A stretch of DNA of 57,850 nucleotides, taken from NCBI GenBank assembly GCA_017557505.1, contig JAFYYP010000018.1:1-57850 (forward strand), in the 5' to 3' direction. The translations under genes and the position numbers were made by a program. This stretch comes from Bacillota bacterium (GTDB lineage Bacteria; Bacillota; Clostridia; Peptostreptococcales; Anaerovoracaceae). Of the stretch, positions 1 through 8,951 are shown piece by piece (the stretch's first letter is position 1; every line of letters begins with the position of its first letter). Below the pieces are notes generated by a model. The model made no database searches. It was not told the DNA's origin and saw only the letters and a list, made by a program, of their open reading frames with translations.

Positions 1-605
1 AGATCACGGCCATGCACGAAGAAGGCCTGATCGAGAAGATCTTGGACGTCCAGTCCTTCGACCTCGACGCGGCCAAGTCCCTGAAGAAGAATCACTTCCA
101 CCAGCAGATCGACGCTCCGACGTACGCAAGCTACAGAAGAGAGTCCGCTGTCAACCAGCTGGACTTCGTCATCCTGTCCGCTCTGGAAGTCGACACGGAC
201 TTCAACGTCAACGTGCTGACCGGTTCTGACGGCGTCATCCGCGGCGCCATCGGCGGCCATCCCGACACCGCAGAAGGTGCGGCGCTGTCCGTCATCGTCT
301 GCCCGCTGACCAGAGGCCGCATTCCGTGCGTCGTGCCCAAGGTGAACACCATCGTTACACCGGGCAGCGTCGTGGACGTGGTCATCACGGACCAGGGCGT
401 GGCGGTGAACCCGAACAGACCCGAAGTTGCAGAAAAGCTCGTCGCAGCCGGCATCCCGGTGGTCTCCATCGAGTCCCTGGCTGACAGAGCGGAGCGCATC
501 GTCGGCAAGCCCGATCCCATCAAGTACAAGGATAAGATCGTGGCGGTCGTCATGTACCGCGACAATACCGTCATCGACGTCGTAAGACAGATCGACGAGG
601 ACTAG
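1..605 (+). CDS. citF: citrate lyase alpha subunit, C-terminal part (5' truncated by window edge)
   Basis: The open frame enters from the window edge (codon phase begins at base 3) and gives about 200 residues matching the C-terminal half of CitF, the citrate:acetyl-ACP transferase subunit of citrate lyase. The enzyme splits citrate to acetate and oxaloacetate in anaerobic citrate fermentation in the cytoplasm. Recognisable family segments are the YASYRRESAVNQLDF region, the glycine-rich GAIGGHPDTAEGA stretch and the VVPKVNTIVTPG segment. The gene ends at a TAG and is followed 15 bases later by a strong hairpin terminator, so it is the last gene of its operon. citC, citD and citE are presumably upstream, outside the window. 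A citX-citG fusion lies nearby at 1633-2913, which supports the call. Confidence 0.93.
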   Translation, partial: ITAMHEEGLIEKILDVQSFDLDAAKSLKKNHFHQQIDAPTYASYRRESAVNQLDFVILSALEVDTDFNVNVLTGSDGVIRGAIGGHPDTAEGAALSVIVCPLTRGRIPCVVPKVNTIVTPGSVVDVVITDQGVAVNPNRPEVAEKLVAAGIPVVSIESLADRAERIVGKPDPIKYKDKIVAVVMYRDNTVIDVVRQIDED

Positions 606-620
606 TCGTAAAGACAATTG

Positions 621-655
621 AAAAGAGGGTGCCTGCAAAGGCATCCTCTTTTGTT
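621..655. terminator. bidirectional Rho-independent terminator between citF and the inverted esterase gene
   Basis: A 14-base arm at 621-634 pairs with 639-652 around a GCAA loop with one G-T pair. The arms begin with AAAA and end with TTTT, so the hairpin carries a T-run on both strands and can end both convergent genes. Confidence 0.9.
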
Positions 656-666
656 ATATTTCAGCT

Positions 667-1509
667 TTATTTTGAATACTTTTGTATAAACGCCACGGTA
701 TCTGCATGCATCGCGACAGGGATCTCCGGAGCATCTGCATCCGGACAGACGTAGTTGTCGTGCGTATAGCCTTTGTACTCGATGAACTGCACGCTGCCTT
801 CATATCCGATGGTCTTCAGGGATGCGAGATACAGTTGTGTCTGCAGATCGCGGTTCGTCAGATCGGTCTCTGCCAGCGTGACAAGTTGAGGCACAGGCAG
901 GGATTTCAGGTAATACATGGGCGCAGCGTCATCGATCAAGGTCAGCCGCGGATCTCTGCCGCGGGCGAACAGCACACTGAAGTGGCTCGTGGGCTGACCG
1001 CTGGCAAAGATGCAGCCGGCCAGCTGCGAAGGCTGCATGCCGTACGGCTCCAGGACGGACTCATCGAACAGGATCATCATGGACAGCCATGCGCCGGCGG
1101 AGTGACCGCCCAGAAACATCCTGCCGTTAAAGGGAACATAATCAGCGAGATGATCGCGCACCCAGGCCATGGCGCAGGCGGAATCATCCAGGAAGCCGCG
1201 GAAGATGCCATCCGGGTCATCGCAGAACGCGGGGTCGGGTGCCTGAGGGAATCCCTCGAATTCCGGATACAGCCGGTAATTCGGTGCAGCGACGGCAATG
1301 CCTTCTTTCGCCAGTTCCGTGCAGTATTCTACGTAGTTCTCTTTCGTCCAGTAATAGTGCAGAAATCCTCCGCCATGGAAAAACACCAGCACAGGGCAGC
1401 GAGCCGCTCCAACGGGCAGATAAAGGTCCAACGTCTGCGAATCCGCGCCGCAAGGCTTGCCTCCTTCGCGGTACAGGATATCTTTTTCGATCCGGATATC
1501 GTAAGCCAT
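667..1509 (-). CDS. alpha/beta hydrolase, esterase/lipase (HGG) family
   Basis: A 280-residue cytoplasmic protein of the hormone-sensitive-lipase-like esterase family. The oxyanion-hole motif FFHGGGF, the nucleophile elbow GGHSAGAW (Ser) and a late GYTHDNYV histidine are visible, so the triad looks complete. It should hydrolyse a carboxyl ester or a similar bond; the substrate cannot be told. The start at 1509 is chosen because AAAGGAAG lies just upstream; a longer in-frame reading begins at 1608 but has no ribosome site and would overlap the promoter of the divergent citXG gene. The gene sits inverted between citF and citXG and so breaks what is usually one citrate lyase operon. Confidence 0.85.
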   Translation of the reverse strand: MAYDIRIEKDILYREGGKPCGADSQTLDLYLPVGAARCPVLVFFHGGGFLHYYWTKENYVEYCTELAKEGIAVAAPNYRLYPEFEGFPQAPDPAFCDDPDGIFRGFLDDSACAMAWVRDHLADYVPFNGRMFLGGHSAGAWLSMMILFDESVLEPYGMQPSQLAGCIFASGQPTSHFSVLFARGRDPRLTLIDDAAPMYYLKSLPVPQLVTLAETDLTNRDLQTQLYLASLKTIGYEGSVQFIEYKGYTHDNYVCPDADAPEIPVAMHADTVAFIQKYSK

Positions 1510-1573
1510 CGTCTTTCTTCCTTTCCGTTTCAGTATAGCATATAGGGGGACTGTTTTGCGCAGCGTGCCTTCG

Positions 1574-1602
1574 TTGCTTTTCGCAGCACTTTTTAGTACA
1601 AT
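1574..1602 (+). promoter_or_regulatory. promoter of citXG
   Basis: TTGCTT at 1574-1579, a 17-base spacer and TACAAT at 1597-1602, about 30 bases upstream of the ATG, which has GGAGG before it. citXG therefore seems to be transcribed separately from citF. Confidence 0.6.
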
Positions 1603-1632
1603 TTTCATAGATCAGACGAGTACGGAGGATCT

Positions 1633-2913
1633 ATGACAGAGATCAGGAAAGTCGAGCTGCCGGATATGCTGGCGTGCCGCGAAGAACGGGCGGTCAGGCA
1701 GAAGCAGCTCCTGGAATTATATATGAGACCGGTGGTCTCGCTCAGCATGAACATCGCGGGCGACGTCAAGAACACGCCTGCCATTTCCATGCTGCAGAAG
1801 GATGGAGAAGAAGAGTTTAAATCGGCTGCGAAAAAGGCCGGTTTTACGCTGCTTTCCGAAGAGCGTTCCGACGCGTTTACGGGGCCTGAGAGCCTGCTGG
1901 TCTTCAACACGGACAACGCGCAGGCGCTTAAGGAAATCGGCGTGGTCATCGAGGACGAATCGCCCTGGGGCCGCCTGTACGACGTGGATATTATCGGCAC
2001 GGACGGGGAGAAGCTGTCCCGGCCTGAGCCGCGGCGCTGCATCGTGTGCGGCGGGCCTGCGGCGGACTGCGCGAGAAGCAGGGCGCACGGGCTGGATCAG
2101 ATCAAAAAGGCGAGCGACGACCTGATCGCGCAGTATCTGGGCGACAGCCTCGGAACGGCTGCTGCGTCGGCTCTCGTGCGCGAGGCGGTACTCACGCCGA
2201 AGCCCGGTCTCGTGGACGCTGCGAACAACGGCGCCCATAAGGACATGGATCTGGATCTACTCCTGACCTCAGCATCGGCTATAAGGCCGTTTTTCGCCCA
2301 AATGGCAGGTTTTTCTGCCGCTTACGGGACAGATGTCGAAACGCTCATTAAAATCGGTAAAAACGCCGAAAAAGCCATGTTTGAGGCAACGAAGGGAGTC
2401 AACGCACACAAGGGGGCCATCTTCGCGTTCTCGCTGTACCTGGCGGCGGCTGCCGACTGCCTGATGCGCGGCGGTGATCCTGTCGAAAAAGTAAAGGATC
2501 TCGCGGCGGAAAAGGTCGCGAAGGCGCGTCCTTCCGCGCCGACCCACGGCGACGCGGTGCGCGCGGTCTATTCCGGATTCGGCAGGGAAGGGGCGCTGGC
2601 GGAAGCCTGCAAGGGCTTTCCGATGGCCGTCCTGGCCACGAGGACGATACGCGAGACGGGCGACGAGCTGCTGGCGCTGTGCAAAGTCATGAGCCAGCTT
2701 GCGGACAGCAATGTGCTGTACCGCGGCGGGGTGAAAGGCCTGAACTGGGTACGTTCGGAAGCGTCGCGGCTGTGCGCCATGGATCCGGTCGAGCGCAACG
2801 CAGGACTGCGCGTGATGGACGAGGCCTGCATCGCCCGCAACATCTCGCCGGGCGGAGCCGCAGATATGCTGTCTTTAGGAATGTTCTTGTCTGAACTGCC
2901 GTTTTCATTCTGA
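1633..2913 (+). CDS. citXG: CitX-CitG fusion: citrate lyase prosthetic group synthase and transferase
   Basis: A 426-residue two-domain protein. Residues 1 to about 160 match CitX, which attaches the phosphoribosyl-dephospho-CoA group to citrate lyase ACP: RPVVSLSMNIAG near the N-terminus, GRLYDVDIIG, then the ERRCIVCGG-like PRRCIVCGGPA and CARSRAHG motifs. From about residue 175 it matches CitG, the triphosphoribosyl-dephospho-CoA synthase: EAVLTPKPGLVDAANNGAHKDMD, and later ARPSAPTHGDAVR. CitX and CitG are separate in Klebsiella but fused in several bacteria. It matures citrate lyase acyl carrier protein (CitD), consistent with citF next door. The TGA stop is directly followed by the first of two feo operator-like palindromes, and no terminator is seen between. 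Confidence 0.93.
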   Translation: MTEIRKVELPDMLACREERAVRQKQLLELYMRPVVSLSMNIAGDVKNTPAISMLQKDGEEEFKSAAKKAGFTLLSEERSDAFTGPESLLVFNTDNAQALKEIGVVIEDESPWGRLYDVDIIGTDGEKLSRPEPRRCIVCGGPAADCARSRAHGLDQIKKASDDLIAQYLGDSLGTAAASALVREAVLTPKPGLVDAANNGAHKDMDLDLLLTSASAIRPFFAQMAGFSAAYGTDVETLIKIGKNAEKAMFEATKGVNAHKGAIFAFSLYLAAAADCLMRGGDPVEKVKDLAAEKVAKARPSAPTHGDAVRAVYSGFGREGALAEACKGFPMAVLATRTIRETGDELLALCKVMSQLADSNVLYRGGVKGLNWVRSEASRLCAMDPVERNAGLRVMDEACIARNISPGGAADMLSLGMFLSELPFSF

Positions 2914-2915
2914 AG

Positions 2916-2929
2916 TTAGTTTATGCTAA
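2916..2929. promoter_or_regulatory. imperfect DtxR/MntR-like operator upstream of feoAB
   Basis: TTAGTTTATGCTAA matches the perfect palindrome at 2956-2969 at 12 of 14 positions and lies 40 bases (about four helical turns) upstream of it. The two sites are likely bound by the same dimeric regulator. Confidence 0.5.
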
Positions 2930-2947
2930 TTATTTTCTGTAGAGATA

Positions 2948-2977
2948 TTGACAAGTTAGCATATGCTAATCTATAAT
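2948..2977 (+). promoter_or_regulatory. feoAB promoter with perfect 14-bp palindrome in the spacer
   Basis: TTGACA at 2948-2953 and TATAAT at 2972-2977 are both consensus, 18 bases apart. The spacer contains TTAGCATATGCTAA (2956-2969), a perfect palindrome with the TTAG...CTAA ends typical of DtxR/IdeR/MntR-family metalloregulator sites. Binding there would block RNA polymerase. Iron repression of feoAB is the likely logic. Confidence 0.8.
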
Positions 2978-3016
2978 ACCTTTCGGTGGGGGAAACCCTG
3001 CAGAAAGGTCTTTTTT

Positions 3017-5371
3017 ATGTCTGAATTTCTGAAACTGAGCGAGATCAAACCCGGCGAGCATGCAAGAGTGCTGGAGACCGGCGGAGAAGGCGCATTGCGC
3101 CAGCATCTGCTGGATATGGGGCTGACGCCGGGCGCGGCTCTGGAAGTCATCAAATACGCGCCGATGGGCGACCCGCTGGAACTGCGCATCCACGGCTACG
3201 AATTGACGCTGCGCCTGTCGGAAGCAGAATGTATCCGCGTCGAAAAGACAGAAAAACCGGAACGGAACGTCCGGACCGGCGTCTACAAGGACATTGAACA
3301 CCCCGGACTGGGCGAATACGGCAAGTCGCACGATAAGTCGACAGAAGAACCATTACCGAAAACCAGCCGCATCACATTCGCTCTCGCCGGCAACCAGAAC
3401 AGCGGAAAAACCACGCTTTTCAACGCTTTGACGGGTTCGAACCAGCATGTCGGCAACTTTCCGGGGGTCACGGTGGACCGCAAGGACGGCGTCATTCAGG
3501 GTCATCCTGAAACTCGTATCACGGACCTGCCCGGCATCTATTCGCTGTCTCCATATACACGCGAAGAGATCGTTTCCCGTTCGTTTATCCTCGACGAAAA
3601 GCCTTCGGGCATCATCAATATTCTCGACGCCACCAGCATCGAGCGCGGCCTGTACCTGACGATGCAGCTCATGGAGCTGAACGTGCCCATGGTGCTCGCC
3701 CTGAACATGATGGACGAACTGCGCGGCAACGGCGGTTCGGTAAACATCAACCGTATGGAGTCGCTGCTGGGCATCCCGGTCGTACCGATCTCCGCCGCGA
3801 AAGGCGACGGCATCGCGGAACTCGTGGATCATGCGCTGCACGTCGCGAAATATCAGGAAAGACCGCTGCGCAGAGACTTCTGCAGCGAGGATGAGAACGG
3901 AGGAGCCGTACACAGGGCCATCCACAGTATCATCCACCTGATCGACGACCACGCGAGAGCCGCAGGCATCCCGGCCCGTTTCGCGGCCACGAAGATGATC
4001 GAAGGAGATCTGTCGCTGGCGGATCAGCTCGACTTGACGCAGAACGAACGCGAGACCGTCGAGCACATCATTCTGCAGATGGAAGAGGAGAGAGGGCTCG
4101 ACCGCGCCGCAGCCATTGCGGATATGCGCTTTTCCTTTATCCAGAACCTCGTGGCCGAAAGCGTCACGCATCCCAAAGAAAGCAAGGAGCGCGAACGCAG
4201 CCGCCGCATCGACCAGGTGCTGACGGGCAAATATACGGCCATCCCGGCCTTCCTGCTCATCATGGCAGCCGTGTTCTGGCTGACGTTCAACGTCGTCGGC
4301 GCGTGGCTGCAGGATCTGCTGGATCAGGGCATCACAGCGCTGGGCGACTGGGTCGCAGCCGCCATGGCAAGTTCCGGCGCGTCGCCCATGCTGCAGAGCC
4401 TCGTCACGGAAGGCATCTTCGCGGGCGTCGGCAGCGTTCTGAGTTTCATCCCCATCATCGTCATCCTGTTCTTCTTCCTGTCCCTGCTGGAGGATTCGGG
4501 CTACATGGCGCGCATCGCGTTCATCACGGACCGGATGCTGCGTAAGATAGGACTTTCGGGCCGTTCCATCGTTCCTATGCTCATCGGATTCGGCTGCAGC
4601 GTGCCCGGTATCATGGCCGCGCGCACCATGCCGTCGGAGCGCGACCGCAAACTGACGATCCTGCTCACCCCGTTCATGAGCTGTACGGCGAAACTGCCGA
4701 TCTACGGTTTCCTGACGGCAGCTTTCATTCCGGCTTATGCGGGTCTTGTGATGGTCGGCCTGTATCTGCTGGGCATCATCGTCGCCATCCTGTTCGCGGC
4801 GTTCCTGAAGCGTTCTGCGTTCAAAGGCGAAGCGGTGCCGTTCGTCATGGAACTGCCCAATTACCGCCTGCCAGGCGCGAAAAACGTGGCGAAGCTGCTG
4901 TGGGAGAAAGCAAAAGATTTCCTGCAGCGCGCCTTTACAGTCATATTCGTCGCGAGCCTCGTCATCTGGTTCCTGCAGCATTTCGACACCGGCCTCAACA
5001 TGGTCGATGACCCTGAGACGAGCATCCTGGCTATCGTCGCCGGCGCGATCGCGCCTGTTTTCGCTCCGCTCGGTTTCGGAAACTGGAAGTTCTCTACGGC
5101 CCTCATCACGGGCTTCATGGCGAAGGAAAGCGTCGTCGCGACGCTGACGGTCCTGTTCGGCGAGGGCACGGCCATCGCGTCCGCACTCGCGCTGCCGGCC
5201 GCCTTCGCACTGCTCACGTTCTGCCTGCTGTACACGCCCTGCGTGGCCGCGATCGCAGCGGTCAGAAGGGAACTGGGCCCCAAATGGGCGGCGGGCGTCG
5301 TCGTCGAGCAGTGCGCGATCGCGTGGATCGTGGCGCTGGTCGTGAAAGTCATTTTCGATGTGATTCTTTGA
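3017..5371 (+). CDS. feoB: FeoA-FeoB fusion, ferrous iron transporter
   Basis: A 784-residue fusion. Residues 1-75 are a FeoA (SH3-like) domain with the LDMGLTPGA motif. The FeoB G domain follows, with G1 GNQNSGKT at about 125-132, the G2 area FPGVTVDRK, G3 DLPGIYSLSPYT and G4 NMMD. About eight membrane segments come next, including the two conserved cysteine-containing gate segments GFGCSVPGIMA and FMSCTAKLPIY. It imports Fe(II) across the cytoplasmic membrane. The start at 3017 (MSEFLKL) has AGAAAGG upstream; a start at 2963 lies inside the promoter and is rejected. Two metalloregulator-like palindromes precede it and a strong terminator ends it, so it is a single-gene unit. Confidence 0.96.
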   Translation: MSEFLKLSEIKPGEHARVLETGGEGALRQHLLDMGLTPGAALEVIKYAPMGDPLELRIHGYELTLRLSEAECIRVEKTEKPERNVRTGVYKDIEHPGLGEYGKSHDKSTEEPLPKTSRITFALAGNQNSGKTTLFNALTGSNQHVGNFPGVTVDRKDGVIQGHPETRITDLPGIYSLSPYTREEIVSRSFILDEKPSGIINILDATSIERGLYLTMQLMELNVPMVLALNMMDELRGNGGSVNINRMESLLGIPVVPISAAKGDGIAELVDHALHVAKYQERPLRRDFCSEDENGGAVHRAIHSIIHLIDDHARAAGIPARFAATKMIEGDLSLADQLDLTQNERETVEHIILQMEEERGLDRAAAIADMRFSFIQNLVAESVTHPKESKERERSRRIDQVLTGKYTAIPAFLLIMAAVFWLTFNVVGAWLQDLLDQGITALGDWVAAAMASSGASPMLQSLVTEGIFAGVGSVLSFIPIIVILFFFLSLLEDSGYMARIAFITDRMLRKIGLSGRSIVPMLIGFGCSVPGIMAARTMPSERDRKLTILLTPFMSCTAKLPIYGFLTAAFIPAYAGLVMVGLYLLGIIVAILFAAFLKRSAFKGEAVPFVMELPNYRLPGAKNVAKLLWEKAKDFLQRAFTVIFVASLVIWFLQHFDTGLNMVDDPETSILAIVAGAIAPVFAPLGFGNWKFSTALITGFMAKESVVATLTVLFGEGTAIASALALPAAFALLTFCLLYTPCVAAIAAVRRELGPKWAAGVVVEQCAIAWIVALVVKVIFDVIL

Positions 5372-5397
5372 TAAATGTTATAAAGAAAAATATGCGG

Positions 5398-5436
5398 ACA
5401 GCGGACAAATTCTTCGGAATGCGTCCGCTGTTTTGT
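5398..5436 (+). terminator. terminator of feoAB
   Basis: ACAGCGGAC at 5398-5406 pairs perfectly with GTCCGCTGT at 5423-5431. ATTC/GAAT pairs further inside around TTCG, and the run TTTTGTT follows. Confidence 0.88.
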
Positions 5437-5458
5437 TATATAATATTCATATACGTTT

Positions 5459-5467
5459 TGTTATAAT
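5459..5467 (+). promoter_or_regulatory. extended -10 promoter for the hydrolase at 5508
   Basis: TGTTATAAT is a TGn-extended -10, with another TATAAT 23 bases upstream (5439-5444). The start would lie about 35 bases before the ATG. Confidence 0.5.
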
Positions 5468-5507
5468 TTCGATCTTTTTCACTGATGTACCTGTAAGGAG
5501 GCAATCT

Positions 5508-6359
5508 ATGAAGATCTATCCTGAATATGTTGCAAAAGACCGTGTGATGCAGCCGGGTCAGGAAGGCTCTGCTGTCGATGCTCTGGACTTCGTCTGGAAG
5601 GGCAGCCGCATCCTCGGTCAGATCTACGTGCCGGTCCATACCCCCGGCGAGAAGCACCCGCTGGCAATCACGCTGCACGGCTTCCCGGGATATACGAACA
5701 ACCAGGATCTGGATCACGCGCTGCGCAGAACCGGCTTCGTCACGGTCCATCCGTTCGCGCCGGGCGCCTGGGGCAGCGAAGGCTACTATACGTTCGACGG
5801 CCTCGTGGAATGCGCGATGGCGCTGCTGGACTACTGCAAGAGCGATGAATTCGCCGAAAAGTACAGCATCTGCCGCGACAACATCTTTTTCGTCGGCCAC
5901 TCCATGGGCGGCATGACCTCGATCAACGTCCTGAGAAGAAGACCCGACGTCAAGGCCGGCGTGTTCCTCGCTCCGTTCGACGTCGCGCAGTTCTTCTATG
6001 AGGGTCACGACGCGGAGGCCGAACTTGCGCCTCTGTTCGAAGAAGGTTCCATCCTGCGTACACCCGGACCGACCCAGGAATTCTTCCTGAAGAACGGCGC
6101 GGATACCGCGGAAGACCTGCTGTTCATGAACGCGGTCAACGAACTGAAGGACCGCAACTTCATGTTCGTCGGCGGCGCGCTCGATCCGCTTGCTCCTCCT
6201 GCCACTATGTGCGAACCCCAGTACAAAGCCGCGAAGGCCCTGGGCGACGGCAGCAAGAAGCAGGAATATCTTTTGATCAATTCCGACCACGGCTTCAACG
6301 ACCAGCGCATCTATCTGGCGCAGAAGGTCGCGGAATACCTGGCGGATCTGGTGGAATAA
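5508..6359 (+). CDS. alpha/beta hydrolase (serine hydrolase fold)
   Basis: A 283-residue cytoplasmic alpha/beta hydrolase without a signal peptide. LHGFPGYTNN forms the oxyanion region, GHSMGG carries the nucleophile serine, VGGALDPLAP probably holds the acid residue, and NSDHGFND the histidine. The size and the spacing of the motifs resemble dienelactone-hydrolase/S9-peptidase-like hydrolases; the substrate is unknown. The start at 5508 follows GTAAGGAGGCAATCT, an ideal ribosome site. The next gene starts 37 bases downstream with its own AAGGAGG, so the two may share a transcript. Confidence 0.85.
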   Translation: MKIYPEYVAKDRVMQPGQEGSAVDALDFVWKGSRILGQIYVPVHTPGEKHPLAITLHGFPGYTNNQDLDHALRRTGFVTVHPFAPGAWGSEGYYTFDGLVECAMALLDYCKSDEFAEKYSICRDNIFFVGHSMGGMTSINVLRRRPDVKAGVFLAPFDVAQFFYEGHDAEAELAPLFEEGSILRTPGPTQEFFLKNGADTAEDLLFMNAVNELKDRNFMFVGGALDPLAPPATMCEPQYKAAKALGDGSKKQEYLLINSDHGFNDQRIYLAQKVAEYLADLVE

Positions 6360-6396
6360 TATCTTATATCACTTATCACTTTTAAGGAGGACAAAA

Positions 6397-8931
6397 ATGC
6401 GTAACAGCAAATTCATTGCGCTTCTGCTGGCGTTCGCGTTGATCCTGGGTTCCTTCGGTTTTGCGTTCGCAGATGAAGATGTAGCTGCACCTGCAGACGC
6501 CCCGGAAACGACCGAAGCACCGGCGGATGATCCCGTCGATCCGGCTCCCGAAGACGGAGAGACCCCGGCAGATGAACCCGCTCCGGCCGATGCGCCGGCA
6601 GAATCCGGCGATATCGTCATTCTGCACACGAACGACGTGCACTGCGCCAACTACGAGAATTATGCAAAGCTCGTTGAACTGGCAAAGAGCGCGGACTTCG
6701 TCGTAGACGCCGGCGACGCTATCCAGGGAGGCCCGATTGGCGCTCTGTCCAAGGGCGAGTACATCACCGAGATCATGAACTACGTCAAATATGACGTAGT
6801 TGCTCCCGGTAACCACGAATTCGACTATGGTATGGAGCAGTTCAAGAAGATCACAGGCGAAGTGGCAGAATTTCCGTATGTCTGCTGCAACCTCGTGGAT
6901 CTGAAGACCGGCGAACCCATGCTCGACGCTTACAAGATCTTCGAAGCCAAGGGCAAGAAGATCGCATTCGTCGGCGTGGATACGCCCGAGACGTTCCATA
7001 AATCCACTCCTGCTTATTTCCAGGATGAGAATGGCAAGTATATCTACGGATTCTGCGAGGGCAATGATGGCAAGGATCTGTATGATGCCGTTCAGAAGGC
7101 TGTCGACGCTGCAAGAGCTGAAGGCGCGGACTATGTCATCGTGCTCGGCCACCTGGGCATTGACGAAGAGTCTTCTCCCTGGTGCTCCACTGAAGTCGCT
7201 GCCAATACCAGCGGTATCGATGCCTTTATCGACGGACATTCCCATAACGATTTCACCAAGACAGTTGCCAATAAAGAAGGCAAGGATGTCGTTATCCAGC
7301 AGACCGGTACACAGCTGGTGAACATTGGTAAACTCATGATCGCGGAGGATGGCACCATTTCCGGTGAACTTATTCCGACCGAAGGCCTCGAAGCAGATGC
7401 AGATGCCGCAGCCTTTATCCAGAAAGTTGCAGCCAGATTCGAGGCACTGACAGCTGAAGTCGTGGCAAAGACGGAAGTCCAGCTTACGATCCTCAATGAA
7501 GATGGTACCAGAGCAGTCCGTTCCAAGGAGACCAACCTGGGCGATCTGTGTGCGGACGCTTATAAGACGGTCCTGGAAGCGGATATCGCTTTCGTAAACG
7601 GCGGCGGCATCCGCAAGGATCTGCCTCTCGGAGATGTCACCTATGGTGATATCATTCTAGTCCATCCGTTCGGCAATATGGCCTGTCTGGTAGAAGTCAC
7701 CGGACAGCAGGTGCTGGATGCTCTCGAAATGGGTTATTCCCAGACTCCTTCCGAAACAGGTGGCTTCTTACAGGTTTCAGGTCTTACCTGCACTATTAAC
7801 ACCGCAATCGATTCTCCTGTCATCAAGAATGACAAAGGTGAATTCGTTGAAATTGACGGTCAGAGAAGAGTATCCGAAGTCATGATCAACGGTGAACCCA
7901 TTGATCCCGAAGCGACCTACAAGCTGGCTTCTCACAACTATATGCTGAAGCTGGCAGGTGATGGCTACACCATGTTCGGCAAGGACAATGTTAAGATCCT
8001 GCGTGACGAGATCATGGTCGACAACCAGGTTCTGATCAGTTACATCGTCGATACCCTCGGCGGCGTAGTCGGTGAAGAATATGCAGAATCACAGGGCCGT
8101 ATCAACATCATCGACGATCCGTCCGTGGTCGAAGCTAAGCCCGTTGCAAAGGTCTTCTCCGATGTCAACGAAGGCGACTGGTTCGAAAAGTACCTGCAGA
8201 CCGCATACGACACCGGCATCATCGGCGGTTTCAAAGACGGCACCTATAAGCCGACCGGCAACCTGACCCATGCTCAGATCATGGTCATGGTCGCCAACCT
8301 GCACAGCCTGCAGAAAGGCGACGAGTTCAAGGGATCCCAGATCGAAGGCGATCACTGGGCCGCTTCCTTCCGCGATTACTGCAAGGCGGAAGGCGTCATC
8401 GACGACCGCTTCGATGCGAAACTTGACGAATACGTCACCAGAGACGAGATGGCTTACTACTTCGCGAACTGCATCGTCGACGAATCCTACACGGAGAAGC
8501 AGACACTCGAGTTCGACGATATCGAAGGCAATCCGTTCGCGGAAGAGATCAGCAAGCTGGCTAAGGCCGACATCGTTGCCGGTATTGGCGGCGGCAAGTA
8601 CGGTCCCGACTCCTTAGTGACCCGCGCACAGGCTGCAGTCTATATCTGCAACGTCATCGACGCGTTCGACGAAGCTCTCGTCGGCGAATGGGAGACGGCG
8701 CTGGAAGGTACCGATTATGTGTTCACTTACACGTTCAAGGACGACGGCACCGGTAGCTACAAATATGCTGACAACGATGACGCTTTTACCTATACCGCAG
8801 GTATTAACGAACTGTCCATCCAGTATGAAGGCGAGAATATGATGCCCTGGGAGACGACGTTCCATATCGACGGCGACAAGCTGACCGTAAAGGATGACAC
8901 GGGTGCAGACGTGGTCTACACCAGAAAGTAA
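6397..8931 (+). CDS. secreted 5'-nucleotidase/metallophosphatase with S-layer homology anchor
   Basis: An 844-residue exported protein. Residues 1-25 are a signal peptide ending AFA. Residues 26-70 are an Ala/Pro/Asp/Glu-rich linker. A calcineurin-like phosphatase domain follows, with HTND at 77-80, DAGD near 104, GNHEFDYG at 138-145 and GHSHND further on. The 5'-nucleotidase C-terminal domain (NGGGIRKDLPLGDVTYGD; DGYTMFG substrate loop) comes next. Three SLH repeats follow, starting near residues 585, 645 and 700, and the last 80 residues look like a small beta-rich lipocalin-type domain. It probably dephosphorylates nucleotides or other phosphoesters outside the cell while bound to the cell wall polymer. 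A beta domain C-terminal to SLH repeats is unusual. A hairpin terminator follows. Confidence 0.92.
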   Translation: MRNSKFIALLLAFALILGSFGFAFADEDVAAPADAPETTEAPADDPVDPAPEDGETPADEPAPADAPAESGDIVILHTNDVHCANYENYAKLVELAKSADFVVDAGDAIQGGPIGALSKGEYITEIMNYVKYDVVAPGNHEFDYGMEQFKKITGEVAEFPYVCCNLVDLKTGEPMLDAYKIFEAKGKKIAFVGVDTPETFHKSTPAYFQDENGKYIYGFCEGNDGKDLYDAVQKAVDAARAEGADYVIVLGHLGIDEESSPWCSTEVAANTSGIDAFIDGHSHNDFTKTVANKEGKDVVIQQTGTQLVNIGKLMIAEDGTISGELIPTEGLEADADAAAFIQKVAARFEALTAEVVAKTEVQLTILNEDGTRAVRSKETNLGDLCADAYKTVLEADIAFVNGGGIRKDLPLGDVTYGDIILVHPFGNMACLVEVTGQQVLDALEMGYSQTPSETGGFLQVSGLTCTINTAIDSPVIKNDKGEFVEIDGQRRVSEVMINGEPIDPEATYKLASHNYMLKLAGDGYTMFGKDNVKILRDEIMVDNQVLISYIVDTLGGVVGEEYAESQGRINIIDDPSVVEAKPVAKVFSDVNEGDWFEKYLQTAYDTGIIGGFKDGTYKPTGNLTHAQIMVMVANLHSLQKGDEFKGSQIEGDHWAASFRDYCKAEGVIDDRFDAKLDEYVTRDEMAYYFANCIVDESYTEKQTLEFDDIEGNPFAEEISKLAKADIVAGIGGGKYGPDSLVTRAQAAVYICNVIDAFDEALVGEWETALEGTDYVFTYTFKDDGTGSYKYADNDDAFTYTAGINELSIQYEGENMMPWETTFHIDGDKLTVKDDTGADVVYTRK

Positions 8932-8951
8932 TCAGCTTTTACAGACAACCA

